From an uncultured Clostridia bacterium (GTDB taxonomy: Bacteria > Bacillota > Clostridia > Christensenellales > Borkfalkiaceae), in the NCBI GenBank assembly GCA_944372565.1, contig CALVZR010000204.1, positions 1 to 5,709 on the forward strand: a stretch of DNA of 5,709 nt, written 5' to 3'. The notes beneath the pieces are model-generated. The model was not told where the DNA came from. It ran no database searches and worked only from the letters and a program-made list of their open reading frames with translations. Numbering within the stretch: the first letter of the stretch is position 1; the number at the start of each line of letters is the position of its first letter. The translations under genes and the position numbers were made by a program. Positions 4,778-5,709 of the stretch are shown here, one piece after another.

Positions 4778-5567
4778 GTACAGAAAATTCGAACTGATCG
4801 TCTATTTCCTCCTCATCGCGCTTTCGCTGCTCTTTTCCGTGCTGCTGCTGGCGGCAGGCTATCCAGGGTGGTTCTTGTTCGCAACGGCGGCCGTTATCCT
4901 GCCGTGCGCGTGGCTTTCGGCGCGCATCATGCGCACCAACCGCGCGCTCGCCCTTCCCGAAAAATACCTGGCGGCGGGCGATTACGAAAATTTAGATAAA
5001 TTCGCCTTAAAAGCGGGCGAAAAGTTTCCTTTCGTGAAGGTTTACCGCATCGGTTCCCTGCTCGAACGGGGGGACGCGGAAGGTTTTTTGCGGGAATACG
5101 CCGCGTTTTACAAAAAGAGTATGCTGGGAAAGGACTGGCTGTTCCGCCTGGAAGCGTATAAAGTATTCTGCGACGCGCTTTGCGGTGCGGAGATCGGATT
5201 GAAGACCGTCCGGCGGATGGAGAGCGAAATTTCCGCGGACGAGGTTTCGCGGGAGCGGTGTATCGTGAAGGTGTTCGATTACCTTTCCAAAAAGGATTTC
5301 GACCGCGCCGCGCGGCAGATCGGCTGGTACGAGCAGGCGGGGGAGAAAAACCGCTTTTTGGAATTTATGTACGAATACGCCCGCTGCATGGCGGAACTTG
5401 CGGCGAACGGTTCGGCGGAGGAGAGCGAAAAGATTCTGCTTTCCGCGGCGTACAACGATTTTCTGAAAACCGCCGCCGCGGGGTGGAAGGAAACCGCCGT
5501 GCGGCTGATCGGCACCCTTCCCGAAAAAAGAGAAGAGCCGCCTGAAAACGGCGGGGAAAACGCCTGA
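4770..5567 (+). CDS. Two-pass membrane protein with helical cytoplasmic domain
   Basis: The 265-residue protein begins with a basic start (MFKYRKFE) and two hydrophobic segments at about residues 9-29 and 33-51, joined by a short AGYPGW turn. The remaining 210 residues are soluble and strongly helical, with repeated patterns of the kind seen in TPR-like solenoids (AAGDYENLDKFALKAGEKFP, LLERGDAEGFLREYAAFY, LSKKDFDRAARQIGWYEQAG), and would lie in the cytoplasm. Function is unknown; a scaffold or protein-binding role is only suggested by the repeats. The last residues (EKREEPPENGGENA) are charged and probably disordered. GGAGG lies eight bases before the ATG, inside the end of the upstream gene, which it overlaps by eight bases. 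Its stop codon lies in the loop of a perfect hairpin, and a terminator follows. Confidence 0.78.
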   Translation: MFKYRKFELIVYFLLIALSLLFSVLLLAAGYPGWFLFATAAVILPCAWLSARIMRTNRALALPEKYLAAGDYENLDKFALKAGEKFPFVKVYRIGSLLERGDAEGFLREYAAFYKKSMLGKDWLFRLEAYKVFCDALCGAEIGLKTVRRMESEISADEVSRERCIVKVFDYLSKKDFDRAARQIGWYEQAGEKNRFLEFMYEYARCMAELAANGSAEESEKILLSAAYNDFLKTAAAGWKETAVRLIGTLPEKREEPPENGGENA

Positions 5568-5579
5568 CGGCGTTTTCCC
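5554..5579 (+). other. Hairpin built around the stop codon
   Basis: GGGAAAACGCC (5554-5564) and GGCGTTTTCCC (5569-5579) form a perfect 11-bp stem. The four-base loop TGAC contains the whole TGA stop codon (5565-5567). There is no T tract after it. It may protect the mRNA end or form a tandem element with the terminator 27 bases downstream. Confidence 0.5.
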
Positions 5580-5605
5580 GAAAAGCCGAAAAAACGAAAA
5601 AAACG

Positions 5606-5637
5606 GCGCCCCGAAAGCCTTTTTGCTTTCGGGGCGC
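5606..5637. terminator. Strong bidirectional terminator
   Basis: A perfect 13-bp GC-rich stem (GCGCCCCGAAAGC at 5606-5618, complement at 5625-5637) has the six-base loop CTTTTT. On the plus strand it is followed by TTATTGTATTTTA. On the minus strand the stem is followed by CGTTTTTTTCG, an even better U tract. It ends the membrane operon and probably also an incoming minus-strand gene from beyond the window. Confidence 0.85.
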
Positions 5638-5693
5638 TTATTGTATTTTAGCGCTTATTTTATTGTTGTATCGGGCGCGGGCGGCGGGGGCGT

Positions 5694-5709
5694 TCACACC
5701 AGTTTCACG
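5694..5709 (-). CDS. Possible 3' end of a minus-strand gene cut by the window edge
   Basis: The strong minus-strand reading of the terminator at 5606-5637 implies a convergent gene to the right. One minus-strand frame at the edge reads Val-Lys-Leu-Val then TGA (stop at 5694-5696), a plausible protein end about 55 bases from the terminator. Another frame stays open for 23 codons to a TAA at 5638-5640, directly against the terminator stem. Sixteen to 72 bases are too few to decide, and the product cannot be named. Confidence 0.2.

Overview
The window looks like chromosomal DNA from an anaerobic gut-type Clostridia (Bacillota). The supporting signs are purine-rich AGGAGG-type ribosome binding sites, TATAAT-like promoters, a moderately high GC content with GC-rich codon choice, a TIGR04076-type protein, a Cdd1/DUF3795 protein and a VapD-like remnant. 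A more exact placement cannot be made from the sequence. There are six complete genes, one gene whose start lies at the left edge, one gene remnant, one leader peptide ORF and possibly the tail of a gene at the right edge. No rRNA, tRNA, CRISPR array or insertion sequence was seen.

Left part (1-850, + strand): a small acidic protein of unknown function (8-343) abuts a 35-codon ORF (344-451). The ORF starts like a VapD ribonuclease and then loses all similarity, so it looks like a decayed toxin gene beside a surviving partner. A TIGR04076-family small cysteine protein follows (469-783). A perfect 17-bp A/T-rich hairpin (804-843) ends this unit and the opposing one.

Middle (905-3268): two tandem minus-strand genes encode chloramphenicol-acetyltransferase-type (CatA fold) acyltransferases. 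Both keep the HHxxxDG catalytic motif, but they belong to different subtypes: one has Ser at the position of CAT Ser148, the other has His. The gene at 905-1546 has the layout of a translational attenuator. A nine-codon leader peptide (MKIGIVSAF) with its own strong ribosome binding site overlaps the left arm of a hairpin, and the right arm of that hairpin covers the whole ribosome binding site of the acetyltransferase. This is the classic arrangement of chloramphenicol-inducible cat genes and the most interesting feature here. Divergent from the second acetyltransferase is a CPBP (CAAX/Abi) membrane protease gene with an extended -10 promoter placed so that its mRNA would be almost or fully leaderless.

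Right part (3326-5709): a minus-strand gene fuses a Cdd1-type helix-hairpin-helix domain to a cysteine-rich DUF3795 domain. A 423-base spacer holds divergent promoters. Two overlapping plus-strand genes then encode unknown membrane-anchored proteins: a single-pass protein with an outer domain, and a two-pass protein with a helical cytoplasmic domain. They end in a stem-loop built around the stop codon and a strong bidirectional terminator, which implies a convergent gene just beyond the window.

The two acetyltransferases could give resistance to a phenicol-like or other acyl-acceptor inhibitor, with induction by ribosome stalling on the leader. That is inference from layout and motifs; substrate and inducer cannot be read from the sequence.
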